Source of the DNA: Nocardiopsis sp. N85
Lineage (GTDB): Bacteria > Actinomycetota > Actinomycetes > Streptosporangiales > Streptosporangiaceae
Assembly (NCBI RefSeq): GCF_028882275.1
Contig: NZ_JARBUT010000005.1
Coordinates: 248,001 to 312,000 of the forward strand
Direction of reading: 5' to 3'
DNA length: 64,000 nucleotides
The number at the start of each line of letters is the position of its first letter. Positions within the stretch are counted from its first letter, which is position 1. The notes below the pieces were generated by a model that did no database searches, had not been told where the DNA came from, and saw only the letters and a list, made by a program, of their open reading frames with translations. This document shows positions 51,773 through 62,324 of the stretch, piece after piece. Made by a program: the position numbers and the translations under genes.

Positions 51773-53149
51773 TCAGTTCGACAGGTGGGCCAGCAGGTCC
51801 TGACGTGTGAGGATGCCCACGGGCTTGCCGTCGCGCAGCACGACCAGCGCACCCGAGTCGCGCAGCAGGCGCACGCAGTCGCCCACCGGAGTACCGGTGC
51901 CGACCGTGGCCAGCGGGCGGCCCATGTGGTCCTCCACCTGGTCGGCCAGCTGGGCCCGGCCGTCGAACAGGGCGTCCAGGAGGTCGCGCTCGGCGATCGA
52001 ACCGACCACCTCGGCCGCCATCACGGGCGGCTCCTCCTTCATGACCGGGAGCTGGGAGACGCCGTACTCGCGCATGATCGCCACGGCCGTGCCCACGGTC
52101 TCGTCCGGGTGGGCGTGCACGAAGTCCGGCAGCTCCCCGCCCTTGGCGGCGAGCACCTCGCCCGCGGTGGCCTCCTCGGTCTCCGCGGACAGGAAGCCGT
52201 AGTCGGCCATCCACTCGTCGTTGAAGATCTTGCCCAGGTAACCGCGTCCGCCGTCGGGCAGCAGCACCACGATCACGTCGTCGGGGCCGGCGTTCCGCGC
52301 CGCCCGCAGCGCGGCCTGCACGGCCAACCCGCACGAGCCGCCCACCAGCAGGGCCTCCTCACGGGCCAGGCGGCGGGTCATCAGGAACGAGTCCTTGTCG
52401 CTGACCGCGATGATCTCGTCGCAGATCCCCGTGTCGTAGGTGCCCGGCCAGATGTCCTCGCCGACGCCCTCCACCAGGTAGGGACGGCCGGAGCCGCCCG
52501 AGTAGACCGAACCCTCGGGGTCGGCGCCCACGATCTTCACCGCGCCGCCGGAGATCTCCTTGAGGTAGCGACCGGTGCCGCTGATGGTGCCGCCGGTGCC
52601 GATGCCCGCCACGAAGTGGGTGATGCGGCCCTCGGTCTGCTCCCAGATCTCCGGACCCGTGGAGTGGTAGTGCGACTCGGGGTTGTTGGTGTTCTCGTAC
52701 TGGTTCGGCTTCCAGGCTCCGGGGATCTCCCCGGCCAACCGGTCCGAGACCGAGTAGTAGGACTCGGGGTGCTCGGGGGCGACCGTGGTGGGGCACACCA
52801 CGACCTCCGCCCCGTAGGCGCGCAGCACGGAGAGCTTGTCCGGGCCGACCTTGTCCGGGCAGACGAAGACGCAGCGGTAGCCCTTCTCCTGGGCGACGAT
52901 GGCCAGGCCGATGCCGGTGTTGCCGGAGGTCGGCTCGACGATGGTGCCGCCCGGTTTGAGCTCACCGCTCTTCTCCGCGGCCTCGACCATGCGCAGCGCG
53001 ATGCGGTCCTTCACCGAACCGCCGGGGTTGAAGTACTCGACCTTGGCCAGCACCGTGGGCGCGTTCGGCCCCAGGCCCTCGGTCACCTTCCTCAACCGGA
53101 CGAGCGGGGTGTTCCCCACCAGATCGATCAGTGAGTCGTATACCCGCAC
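51773..53149 (-). CDS. cbs: Cystathionine beta-synthase
   Basis: Condenses serine with homocysteine to cystathionine, the first step of reverse transsulfuration. The 458-residue protein has the PLP domain with Lys47 in NPGGSVKDRIAL, TSGNTGIGLA, the GTGGTISGTG phosphate loop and GGSCGLA, and a C-terminal pair of CBS motifs (about 335-458), as in mycobacterial Rv1077. GTG 53149 has AGGGAGC upstream. No heme motif is present. Paired with metB it gives both directions of sulfur flow. Confidence 0.94.
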   Translation of the reverse strand: MRVYDSLIDLVGNTPLVRLRKVTEGLGPNAPTVLAKVEYFNPGGSVKDRIALRMVEAAEKSGELKPGGTIVEPTSGNTGIGLAIVAQEKGYRCVFVCPDKVGPDKLSVLRAYGAEVVVCPTTVAPEHPESYYSVSDRLAGEIPGAWKPNQYENTNNPESHYHSTGPEIWEQTEGRITHFVAGIGTGGTISGTGRYLKEISGGAVKIVGADPEGSVYSGGSGRPYLVEGVGEDIWPGTYDTGICDEIIAVSDKDSFLMTRRLAREEALLVGGSCGLAVQAALRAARNAGPDDVIVVLLPDGGRGYLGKIFNDEWMADYGFLSAETEEATAGEVLAAKGGELPDFVHAHPDETVGTAVAIMREYGVSQLPVMKEEPPVMAAEVVGSIAERDLLDALFDGRAQLADQVEDHMGRPLATVGTGTPVGDCVRLLRDSGALVVLRDGKPVGILTRQDLLAHLSN

Positions 53150-53480
53150 TTCATGCTCCCTTGCATCGTGGCGACCGGGTCGTCGGCCCGCCGTTCTCCT
53201 CAACGCCCCGGAAGGCGTGGCCCCGGGGCCGTGGGGCCGGTCCGGCCCGTCTCAACCCGACTCTAACGTCCCCGATCAGCGGGTTCGCCGACCACGGGAG
53301 GAGGTGGTCCGGTGGAGTGGAAGGAGGTGTCCCCGAGGTGAGGGCGGGCCTCCCCCGGAGTTCGAACCCCGTTCCGCCGTGGTACGTGACCGCGCCGTTC
53401 ACCGCCGGTAACCTCAGGGGTCCGACCGGCTCGCCGCACAGGGTCGCGGGGCGGGGGTCAGAGGCCGTGGAGGTCGTCCC
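53150..53480. other. 331-bp divergent region between cbs and SGNH gene
   Basis: GC-rich, with purine-rich runs (GGAGGAGG-type) on the plus strand and a short tRNA T-arm-like string at 53356-53378. No gene or confident promoter is visible. Confidence 0.4.
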
Positions 53481-54530
53481 ATGCTGCGTGCCGCACGCGC
53501 ACGGCGGATAGCCGCGGCCACCGCGTTCGGCGGTGGCGGACTCACACTGGTGGGCGGTGGCACGCTCGCCCTGCTCTACCTCCAGGCCCGGCTGGCCCGC
53601 CGGGCGGTGGGTGTCACCGAGTGGGCGCGGCCCCCCGTCGACGGGATCCACGGCCATGGCTCCGGGCCACCGATCCGCATGCTCATGATGGGCGACTCCA
53701 CGGCCGCGGGCTTCGCGGTGGAGACCGCCGCCCGAACGCCCGGCGTCATGCTGGCGACGGGGCTGGCCAACGCGGCCGACCGGCCGGTGCGGCTGCGCTG
53801 CACGGCGTTCCCCGGGGCGACCTCGGCCACTCTGGCCGGGCAGATCGAACGGTCCGGCGCCCTGGCGGAGGCCACCCGCTACGACGTGGCCGTGATCTTC
53901 ATCGGCGCCAACGACGTCATCCGCCGGGTGCGGCCCAGCGACGCCGTGTCCCATCTGCGCGAGGCCTGCCGGTCGTTGGTGGACCACGGCACGGCCGTGG
54001 TGGTGGCGACCTGCCCCGACCTGGGCACGGTGCGCCCCATCGGGTGGCCGCTGCGCTCGGTGGCACGCCGCGCCTCGCGCCAACTGGCCGCCGCGCAGAC
54101 GATCGCGGTCACCGAGGTGGGCGGTCGCACGGTGTCCCTGAGCGACCTGCTCGTCGACGTCTTCCGAGACGACCCCTCCCTCATGTTCGGCCCCGACCGG
54201 TTCCACCCGTCGGCGCACGGATACGCCCAGGCGGCCTCCGCCCTGCTGCCGTCGGTGTGCGCGGCGCTGGGCCTGCTCCCCGAGTTCGATACGCTCCCGG
54301 CCGGCGGCATCCTGCCGGTGGACCGGGCCGCCGTGGTCGCCGCGGAGAACCCGGGCACGGAGGTGTCACGTGCCGGCGACCCGACGCGGGGCCGTCGCGG
54401 CCGGTGGGCCGCGCTGGTCCGCCGACCGCTGTGGCCCCCGCGGGAGCCGTCCGGCGACCGGCAGGAGCCGGTGTCGGCGGACACGGGCGGCTCCGACGAG
54501 GGGGCGTCCACCGAATTCCGGGATCGGTGA
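53481..54530 (+). CDS. SGNH/GDSL-type hydrolase, membrane-anchored
   Basis: A 349-residue protein with an N-terminal hydrophobic anchor (about 8-35) and a GDSL-type domain: block I MMGDSTAAG with the catalytic Ser (about residue 72), GANDVI block III, and DRFHPSAHGY with the Asp and His of block V. It hydrolyses an ester or thioester bond at the outer face of the membrane; the substrate is not known. The C-terminal 60 residues are a disordered Arg/Glu-rich tail. GGAGG lies before ATG 53481. The position matches Rv1075c, next to the thiolase. Confidence 0.88.
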   Translation: MLRAARARRIAAATAFGGGGLTLVGGGTLALLYLQARLARRAVGVTEWARPPVDGIHGHGSGPPIRMLMMGDSTAAGFAVETAARTPGVMLATGLANAADRPVRLRCTAFPGATSATLAGQIERSGALAEATRYDVAVIFIGANDVIRRVRPSDAVSHLREACRSLVDHGTAVVVATCPDLGTVRPIGWPLRSVARRASRQLAAAQTIAVTEVGGRTVSLSDLLVDVFRDDPSLMFGPDRFHPSAHGYAQAASALLPSVCAALGLLPEFDTLPAGGILPVDRAAVVAAENPGTEVSRAGDPTRGRRGRWAALVRRPLWPPREPSGDRQEPVSADTGGSDEGASTEFRDR

Positions 54531-54677
54531 GATCACGGACAACCCCGACCCCGGGTGGCGCGGGAGGGCGACCTCCGGGTTTACTGACTGGTAACAAGAC
54601 ATGCCGTGACCGGCATCACCGCCCGCCCGGGCACCGAGCGGTCACGCCCGTAGCACCACTCCGATAGGGACGCAGCC

Positions 54678-55898
54678 ATGCCCGAAGCCGTCATCGTCGC
54701 CACCGCCCGGTCCCCGATCGGGCGCGCCTTCAAGGGTTCGCTCAAGGACATCCGCCCCGACGACCTCGCCGCGCAGGTCATCGGCGCGGCCCTGGCCAAG
54801 GTCCCCCAGCTGGACCCGACCACCATCGACGACATCATGCTCGGCTGCGGCCTGCCCGGCGGTGAGCAGGGCTTCAACATGGCCCGCGTGGTCGCCGTGC
54901 AGCTCGGTCTGGACACCGTGCCGGGCACCACCATCACCCGTTACTGCTCCTCCTCCCTCCAGACGACCCGGATGGCCCTGCACGCCATCAAGGCGGGCGA
55001 GGGTGACGTGTTCGTCTCCGCCGGGGTGGAGACCGTGAGCCGCTTCGCCCACGGCAACAGCGACGACCCGCAGAACGAGAACCCGCTCTTCGCCGACGCC
55101 AAGGCGCGCACCGCCAAGCGCGCGGAGGCCGGCGCCCCGGCCTGGACCGACCCGCGCGAGGACGGCGCCCTGCCCGACGCCTACATCTCGATGGGCCAGA
55201 CCGCCGAGAACGTCGCCCAGATCACCGGCGTCTCCCGCGAGCGCCAGGACGAGTTCGCCGTCCGGTCCCAGAACCTCGCCGAGAAGTCCCTGGACAACGG
55301 CTTCTGGGAGCGCGAGATCACCCCGATCACCCTGCCGGACGGCACCGTGGTCACCACCGACGACGGCATCCGCCGCGGCACCACCTACGAGAAGGTCTCC
55401 CAGCTCCAGCCGGTCTTCCGTCCCGACGGCACCGTCACCGCCGGCAACGCCTGCCCGCTCAACGACGGCGCCTCCGCGGTGGTCATCATGAGCGACACCA
55501 AGGCCGCGCAGCTGGGTCTGACCCCGCTGGCCCGGATCGTGTCCACCGGTGTGACCGGCCTGAACCCGGAGATCATGGGGCTGGGTCCGGTCGAGGCCTC
55601 CAAGCAGGCCCTGGCCCGCGCGAACATGGCCATCGGCGACATCGACCTGGTCGAGATCAACGAGGCGTTCGCCGCGCAGGTCCTGCCCTCCGCGGACCGA
55701 CTGGGCGTGGACATCGACTCCCGGCTCAACGTCAACGGCGGCGCCATCGCGATCGGCCACCCGTTCGGCAGCACCGGTGCGCGCATCACCGGCACCCTGA
55801 TCAACGGTCTCCGGTTCCACGACAAGACCTTCGGTCTGGAGACCATGTGCGTCGGCGGCGGCCAGGGCATGGCGGCCGTCTTCGAGCGCCTGAGCTGA
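54678..55898 (+). CDS. fadA: Acetyl-CoA C-acyltransferase (thiolase)
   Basis: Cleaves 3-ketoacyl-CoA in beta-oxidation or condenses acetyl-CoA units. The 406-residue protein carries the nucleophile Cys90 in TRYCSSSLQT, His361 in AIGHPFGSTGARI, and the acid-base Cys391 in MCVGGGQGMAAVF, with NEAFAAQVLP. ATG 54678 has a moderate AGGGACG site. It is transcribed alone after the SGNH gene, with a strong terminator behind it. It corresponds to fadA3 by position; degradative versus biosynthetic use cannot be read from the sequence. Confidence 0.94.
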   Translation: MPEAVIVATARSPIGRAFKGSLKDIRPDDLAAQVIGAALAKVPQLDPTTIDDIMLGCGLPGGEQGFNMARVVAVQLGLDTVPGTTITRYCSSSLQTTRMALHAIKAGEGDVFVSAGVETVSRFAHGNSDDPQNENPLFADAKARTAKRAEAGAPAWTDPREDGALPDAYISMGQTAENVAQITGVSRERQDEFAVRSQNLAEKSLDNGFWEREITPITLPDGTVVTTDDGIRRGTTYEKVSQLQPVFRPDGTVTAGNACPLNDGASAVVIMSDTKAAQLGLTPLARIVSTGVTGLNPEIMGLGPVEASKQALARANMAIGDIDLVEINEAFAAQVLPSADRLGVDIDSRLNVNGGAIAIGHPFGSTGARITGTLINGLRFHDKTFGLETMCVGGGQGMAAVFERLS

Positions 55899-55913
55899 CC
55901 GTTCCCCTCACAC

Positions 55914-55943
55914 GGGCCCGGGGCGTACGCCCCGGGCCCTTTT
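55914..55943 (+). terminator. Rho-independent terminator after thiolase
   Basis: A 26-bp perfect palindrome (55914-55939, arms GGGCCCGGGGCGT) followed by TTTT and a second T-run. Confidence 0.9.
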
Positions 55944-56174
55944 CTCCTTTTCGGACACCATCGCGGTTTCGAGGTGTTCGCCCCTTCCGCTTCGAGGACT
56001 CCGGAACACGTGCGCGCGCCCGACAGTCCCACCGGGATCGGTCGCTTAGTGCATCTCGGCAAACGTTCCCGCACACACAAGGTAAAAGCCGGCGTCCAGC
56101 ACTTGTCCATATCGTGATCCTGATGCAGTGTCGCTGGTAAGCGTCCTACTCCACACGCACTGCCGGAGGTGCCC

Positions 56175-56444
56175 ATGCCGGTGACCCACTCGCCGGAGAT
56201 CCACGCCAAGCTCATCGAACGCATCCCGGCCGTCACCGGCCGCGAGATCCACGAGTGGTTCGACGCCCTCGACCAGGGTCCGGGTCTGCTCCGCTGCTCC
56301 GACCGGGCCAACTGGCTCGCCGACGAGTACGAGCTGCCCCCGTGGTACGCCCAGGCCCTCGTCACCGAATACGACCGCCGTCGCCGGAACCGCTCCATCC
56401 CCGCGCCGCGCCGCGAACGCGAGTCGAGCCCGCGAACGGCCTGA
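56175..56444 (+). CDS. DUF4287-domain protein
   Basis: An 89-residue soluble protein: SPEIHAKLIERIPAVTGREIHEWFDALDQG and a C-terminal LADEYELPPWYAQALVTEYDRRRRNRS match the small DUF4287 module, which is often found with DUF5655 in stress-responsive actinobacterial proteins. ATG 56175 has GGAGG five bases upstream; a GTG at 56169 overlaps that site. No function established. Confidence 0.85.
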   Translation: MPVTHSPEIHAKLIERIPAVTGREIHEWFDALDQGPGLLRCSDRANWLADEYELPPWYAQALVTEYDRRRRNRSIPAPRRERESSPRTA

Positions 56445-56490
56445 CCGGAGCGACCGTCACCCCCGTTCGGGGGGCACCGGGGAACGACGA

Positions 56491-56523
56491 AGGGGCCGTC
56501 CCGGCATCGCCGGGACGGCCCCT
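56491..56523. terminator. Bidirectional terminator
   Basis: A perfect 15-bp stem (56491-56505 with 56509-56523) around ATC, between the DUF4287 gene and the converging BI-1 gene. Confidence 0.85.
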
Positions 56524-56545
56524 CGTGGATCGACTCCGGGGAGTG

Positions 56546-57475
56546 CTACTCGCCGAACATCGTCTTGAGCATCCAGAGCAGGCGCAGGATCTCGATGTAG
56601 AGCCAGACCAGCGAGGCGGTCAGGCCGAAGGCGAACAGCCAGGCGGTCTTGTCGGGGACACCGGCGTTGATGCCCTCCTCGATGCCCCGGAAGTCCAGGG
56701 CCAGGGTGCAGGCCGCGATGACGATGAACACCAGGCTGACGATCAGACCCAGCGGGCTGGGCTCACGGATGCCGATGCCACCGGAGATGAAGAAGCTCGC
56801 GACGAAGTTGACCAGGATCAGGGCGAGGGCGCCCATGGAGGCGTAGGCGACGACCTTGACGAAACCGTCGGTCACCTTGATGATGCGGAACTTGTACAGC
56901 GCCAGCATGACGCCGAACACCAGGAAGGTGCCGAGCACGGCCTGGGTGACGAGCACACCGCCCGAGCCGGCGCCCTGCGTGGCGTCGAGGGTGCCGGCCA
57001 GGATGGCGGTGAGGCCACCGACGAGCAGGCCTTCGAGGGCCGCGTAGACCAGGGTGGCGACGGGGTTGGCGATGCCCTTGAAGCCGACGACCAGGCCCAG
57101 GACCAGTCCGCCGAGGCCGCCCACGATCGCGAGGAGCATGGCCAGGCCCGGAGAGGACTGGAAGAGGAAGTAGTTGATGACGGCCGTGACGACGACGAGA
57201 CCGAGCGACATCCCGGTGCGCACGACGACGTCATCGATGGTCATCCGTGATTCGCCGAAGCCCTGGGCGGGACCGCCCGGGTACGACTGCTGCGGGTGAC
57301 CCTGCTGGGGATAGGGCTGGCCGTAGCCCTGCTGGGGGTAACCCTGCTGCGGGTAGCCCTGCTGCGGGTACGGCTGTCCGTAACCCTGCTGACCGTAGCC
57401 CTGCTGGCCGTACCCTGCCGGGCCGGCCTGCTGGAGCGCCCGCTTGAGAACGGGGTTGGAGCTGCGCATCCGCAT
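56546..57475 (-). CDS. Bax inhibitor-1/YccA-family membrane protein
   Basis: A 309-residue protein with a cytoplasmic N-terminal tract of GYGQQ, QPYPQQ and GYPQQ repeats (about 20-70) and seven membrane spans (from about 90; [39 protein letters not shown]) ending in the C-terminal hydrophobic span [12 protein letters not shown]-1/YccA proteins act as pH-sensitive calcium leak channels in some bacteria. The ATG 57475 has AAAGG about twelve bases upstream; ATG 57469 is possible. The repeat tract is encoded by imperfect 15-18-bp units. Confidence 0.93.
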   Translation of the reverse strand: MRMRSSNPVLKRALQQAGPAGYGQQGYGQQGYGQPYPQQGYPQQGYPQQGYGQPYPQQGHPQQSYPGGPAQGFGESRMTIDDVVVRTGMSLGLVVVTAVINYFLFQSSPGLAMLLAIVGGLGGLVLGLVVGFKGIANPVATLVYAALEGLLVGGLTAILAGTLDATQGAGSGGVLVTQAVLGTFLVFGVMLALYKFRIIKVTDGFVKVVAYASMGALALILVNFVASFFISGGIGIREPSPLGLIVSLVFIVIAACTLALDFRGIEEGINAGVPDKTAWLFAFGLTASLVWLYIEILRLLWMLKTMFGE

Positions 57476-57650
57476 GTCCAGTCAAGACCTTTCGAAATAC
57501 CGTGGATTACTGCCCACAAGGTAACGTACGGGCTTTCGCCGACGTTCCACGGCTCTGGTCACCGTTGGGAAACGGAGTTCCCCGGACGGAGAGGAAGGGC
57601 CGAGGTGGGAACCCCGGCCCGTGCCCCCGTCGACCACGCGGTGCCGTGGT

Positions 57651-58577
57651 CTAGTCGCGCGTGATGAGCGAGCGCGCCAGGAACAGCACGTTCGCGGGAC
57701 GCTCCGCCAAACGGCGCATGTAGTAGCCGTACCACTCGGTGCCGTAGGGAACGTAGACGCGCATGCGCTTCCCCTCGGCGGCCAGGCGCTTCTGCTCCTC
57801 GTCCCGGATGCCGTAGAGCATCTGGTACTCGTAGTCGTCCGCGGTACGGCCGTTGGCCGCGGCCAGCCCACCGGCGATGGCGATCATCCGCGGGTCGTGC
57901 GAGGCCACCATCGGGTAGCCGTCGCCCTCCATGAGGACGCGCAGGGCGCGCACGTACGCCTTGTCGACCTCGTGCTTGTCGCGGAAGGCCACGGACTCGG
58001 GCTCGTCGTAGGCGCCCTTGCACAGGCGCACGCGGGAACCGGCGCCGCTCAGGTCGCGGCAGTCCGCCTCGGTGCGGCGCAGGTAGGCCTGGAGCACCGC
58101 GCCCACGAACGGGAAGTCCTCGCGCAGCTCGCGCAGGATGCCCAGGGTGGAGTCGGTGGTGGTGTGGTCCTCCATGTCGAGGGTGACCGTGGTGCCGATG
58201 GCCTCGGCTGCCTCGGCGATGCGACGCGCGTTCTCCAGCGCGATCTTCTCGCCGTCGCGGTCCAGGAACTGACCGACCGCGGAGAGCTTGACCGAGACCT
58301 CGGCGCGGTCGCCCAGTCCCGCCTCGCCCAGCGCGGCCAGCAGGTCCTCGTAGGCCAGGACGGTGGCCTCGGCCTGGGTCCGGTCCTCGGTGTCCTCACC
58401 GAGGAAGTCCAGCGTGACCAGGCGGTCGAGGCCGAGGGCCTCGACGACGGGCAGGGCGGTGACCTGGTCCTCACCGGCGACGAACCGGTGGACCATGGCA
58501 CGGGTGACGGGAGTGCGCTCGACGATCCGGCGGCAGGTGGTGGACCTGGCGGCGAGAAGCAGAGGCTTGCGGAGCAT
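57651..58577 (-). CDS. putB: Proline dehydrogenase
   Basis: Flavoenzyme oxidising proline to pyrroline-5-carboxylate, the first step of proline degradation, and passing electrons to the respiratory chain. The 308-residue monofunctional form has the barrel motifs VTLDMEDHTTTDSTLG, RVRLCKGAYDEPESVAF and YEYQMLYGIRDEEQKRL. ATG 58577 has GAGG upstream. It lies downstream of pruA with 164 bp between, filled by three hairpins. PruA then takes the product to glutamate. Confidence 0.95.
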   Translation of the reverse strand: MLRKPLLLAARSTTCRRIVERTPVTRAMVHRFVAGEDQVTALPVVEALGLDRLVTLDFLGEDTEDRTQAEATVLAYEDLLAALGEAGLGDRAEVSVKLSAVGQFLDRDGEKIALENARRIAEAAEAIGTTVTLDMEDHTTTDSTLGILRELREDFPFVGAVLQAYLRRTEADCRDLSGAGSRVRLCKGAYDEPESVAFRDKHEVDKAYVRALRVLMEGDGYPMVASHDPRMIAIAGGLAAANGRTADDYEYQMLYGIRDEEQKRLAAEGKRMRVYVPYGTEWYGYYMRRLAERPANVLFLARSLITRD

Positions 58578-58625
58578 GGTGACCTCGAAGAAGACAAGCG
58601 CGGACGGACGCGCCGCGACGGGTGG

Positions 58626-58735
58626 GGCGCGGCCGGGGATCGGCCCGGCCGCGCCAGTGGTTCCTCGGGGGGCGGGAGGTCCGCACCCCTCAGGACGGGA
58701 GGGGTGCGGAACCGGTGATCACCCCTGTAGGGGTG
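58626..58735. repeat. Three successive perfect hairpins between pruA and putB
   Basis: Hairpin 1: 12-bp stem 58626-58637/58644-58655. Hairpin 2: 11-bp stem CCGCACCCCTC, 58681-58691/58699-58709. Hairpin 3: CACCCCT-GT-AGGGGTG, 58720-58735, immediately after the pruA stop. Together they fill the space between the two genes. Confidence 0.7.
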
Positions 58736-58741
58736 GGCGGA

Positions 58742-60367
<1,626 letters not shown>

Positions 60368-60479
60368 GGGCACCTCCCTGAAAGTCGTATCCCTGAATCA
60401 CGCAGGGGCTGTCTCATCCAACGTTCGCAGAGCGAGCCCGTGCGAACCTTGTGGGACGGGCCACTCTTTGCCCGAGCTG

Positions 60480-60497
60480 TTTGTCCCTTGGGACAAA
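60480..60497. promoter_or_regulatory. Operator-like palindrome between pruA and pucR
   Basis: TTTGTCCC-TT-GGGACAAA, a perfect 8-bp inverted repeat, 113 bp upstream of pruA and 79 bp upstream of the regulator. GGGAC and GTCCC half-sites recur at about 60451-60460 and 60521-60530 in the same region. It is a likely site for the PucR protein. Confidence 0.6.
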
Positions 60498-60575
60498 ATG
60501 AAACCCGAAGGTCCAGCGACGTCCCAACGACACCGCACGCGCACCAACGTTCGACGACCGCCAACGGAGCCCTCT

Positions 60576-62297
60576 GTGACATCCTCCATCACCGCTGGTC
60601 AAGACAGAGATTCGGACGCCCCGCGCCCGGGGGTGCCCCTGCGCGGTCTCCTGTTGGCCCTGGGCGACCCGATCGTGGACGTGGCCGCCGCCCCGGCAGG
60701 CCTGGATGTCCAGGTGGACAACGTCCTCATCATGGACCCCGAGGACCGGACCGAGGTGCGCGCCGGAGACCTGGTGCTGCTCATCGGAGCCCGGGGCGGC
60801 TCGGCCCGCCGACTGGTGCGGTCGATCGCCGAGCGGGGCGCCACCGCCGTCGCCGTCAAGGGCGGGCTCCCTCACGATCGGGAGGAGGCGCCCGCCCGGG
60901 GACGTCCTCGGATCGGCGGGGACGATCTGGCGCCACTGCGGGCCGAGGCCCAGGAGGCGGGCATCACGTTGCTGGTGGTGCGCCCGGAGGTGCGCTGGGA
61001 CCGGTTCCAGGCGGTGTGCCAGGGCATCGTGGACGACGCCCGGCTGCTCGACGGCGGTGACGTGGGCGAGGCCGACGGCGACCTGTTCTCGATGGCGCAG
61101 ACGATCGCACAGCTCACCGGCGGGCTGGTGAGCATCGAGGACTCCGCGAGCCGGGTGCTGGCCTACTCCAGTGGCGCGGAGGTGGACGAGCTGCGACGGC
61201 TGTCGGTACTGGGCCGTCGGGGGCCGGAGTCGTACCTGGCGTTGCTGCGCGAGTGGGGGGTGTTCGCCACCCTGCGCGCGGGCGAGGAGGTGGTGCGCAT
61301 CGACGAACACCCCGACCTCGGCATCCGGCGGCGCCTGGCCGTGGGCATCCACGCCGGTGACCGGCCGCTCGGCGCGATCTGGGTGCAGGAGGGGTCCCGG
61401 CCCCTGGCCGAGCACGCCGAGGAGGCCCTGTTGGGCGCGGCGCGCACCACGGCCCTCCAGATGATCCGCCAGCGTACGCGGGCCAGCGCCGGGCTGCGGT
61501 TGCGCGAGGACCTGCTCTCCAGCCTGTTGGAGGGGCGGATCGACGCCGCCGCGCTGGCCGACACCGTGGAGGTGCGCAGTGATCGGGCCGCGCTGGTGGT
61601 GGCGTTCGCCCTCGACGGGGAGGAGGGGGGCGAGCGGGCCGATCGTCCGGAACGGGAGTTGCGCCGTCGCCGGTTCATCGACCTGGTGTCGGTGCACACG
61701 GCCGCCTACCGGCGCAGTTCGCTGGTGACGGAGTTGAACGGGCGGGTGTACGTCCTGCTGCCCGACCTGGTCCACGACCAGGGGGGTCCGGAGCGGTCGG
61801 TGGTGACGTTGAGCGGCAAGATCGTGGAGGCGGCCCGGGGTGCGTTGGGGTCGCGGGTACGGGCCGCGATCGGATCACCGGTGGGCCGGTTGGCGGACGT
61901 GCCGGAGTCACGGCAGGAGGCCGACCGGGTGTTGGAGGCGATGCGGGGGGACGCCGACCGGGAGGTCGCGACCATCGACGACGTGCGTTCGCGGGTGCTC
62001 ATCCGGGAGACGCTGGCGCGCCTGCGCGAGGACCCGTCGCTGCGCGATCCCCGGGTCGACCGGCTGGTGGAGTACGACCGGGGAGGCGGGTCGGAGCTGG
62101 TGCGGTCGCTGTCGGCGTACCTGGAGGAGTTCGGGGACGCCAGGGCGGCGGCGGATCGGCTGCACATCCATCCGAACACCCTGCGCTACCGGGTGCGGCG
62201 CGCCGCGGAGATCAGCGGTATCGACCTGTCCGCCCCGGGGGAACGGCTGTTCACCCAGCTCCAGCTGATGATGGAACGGGATCGTCCCGCGAAGTGA
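60576..62297 (+). CDS. PucR-family transcriptional regulator (proline catabolism)
   Basis: A 573-residue regulator. The N-terminal PucR sensory domain (about 20-150; MDPEDRTEVRAGDLVLLIG) is followed by a GAF-like region (about 150-330; TGGLVSIEDSASRVLAYSSG) and the C-terminal PucR helix-turn-helix (about 505-570; LVRSLSAYLEEFGDARAAADRLHIHPNTLRYRVRR). The Ala-rich DARAAADRLHIHPNTLRYR helix is the DNA-reading element. GTG 60576 has GGAG seven bases upstream. In Streptomyces PucR-type proteins activate proline utilisation; here the divergent pruA-putB genes fit that role. Confidence 0.92.
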   Translation: MTSSITAGQDRDSDAPRPGVPLRGLLLALGDPIVDVAAAPAGLDVQVDNVLIMDPEDRTEVRAGDLVLLIGARGGSARRLVRSIAERGATAVAVKGGLPHDREEAPARGRPRIGGDDLAPLRAEAQEAGITLLVVRPEVRWDRFQAVCQGIVDDARLLDGGDVGEADGDLFSMAQTIAQLTGGLVSIEDSASRVLAYSSGAEVDELRRLSVLGRRGPESYLALLREWGVFATLRAGEEVVRIDEHPDLGIRRRLAVGIHAGDRPLGAIWVQEGSRPLAEHAEEALLGAARTTALQMIRQRTRASAGLRLREDLLSSLLEGRIDAAALADTVEVRSDRAALVVAFALDGEEGGERADRPERELRRRRFIDLVSVHTAAYRRSSLVTELNGRVYVLLPDLVHDQGGPERSVVTLSGKIVEAARGALGSRVRAAIGSPVGRLADVPESRQEADRVLEAMRGDADREVATIDDVRSRVLIRETLARLREDPSLRDPRVDRLVEYDRGGGSELVRSLSAYLEEFGDARAAADRLHIHPNTLRYRVRRAAEISGIDLSAPGERLFTQLQLMMERDRPAK

Positions 62298-62324
62298 GCG
62301 CGGGCACCCGGAAGGGCGTACGAG

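Noticed and set aside
53356-53378. A string like the 3' end of a tRNA (TTCGAAC loop with near-matching stem)
   Set aside because: No matching 5' acceptor or D arm lies upstream, and one T-stem pair is broken; probably chance, though a phage attachment remnant is not excluded.
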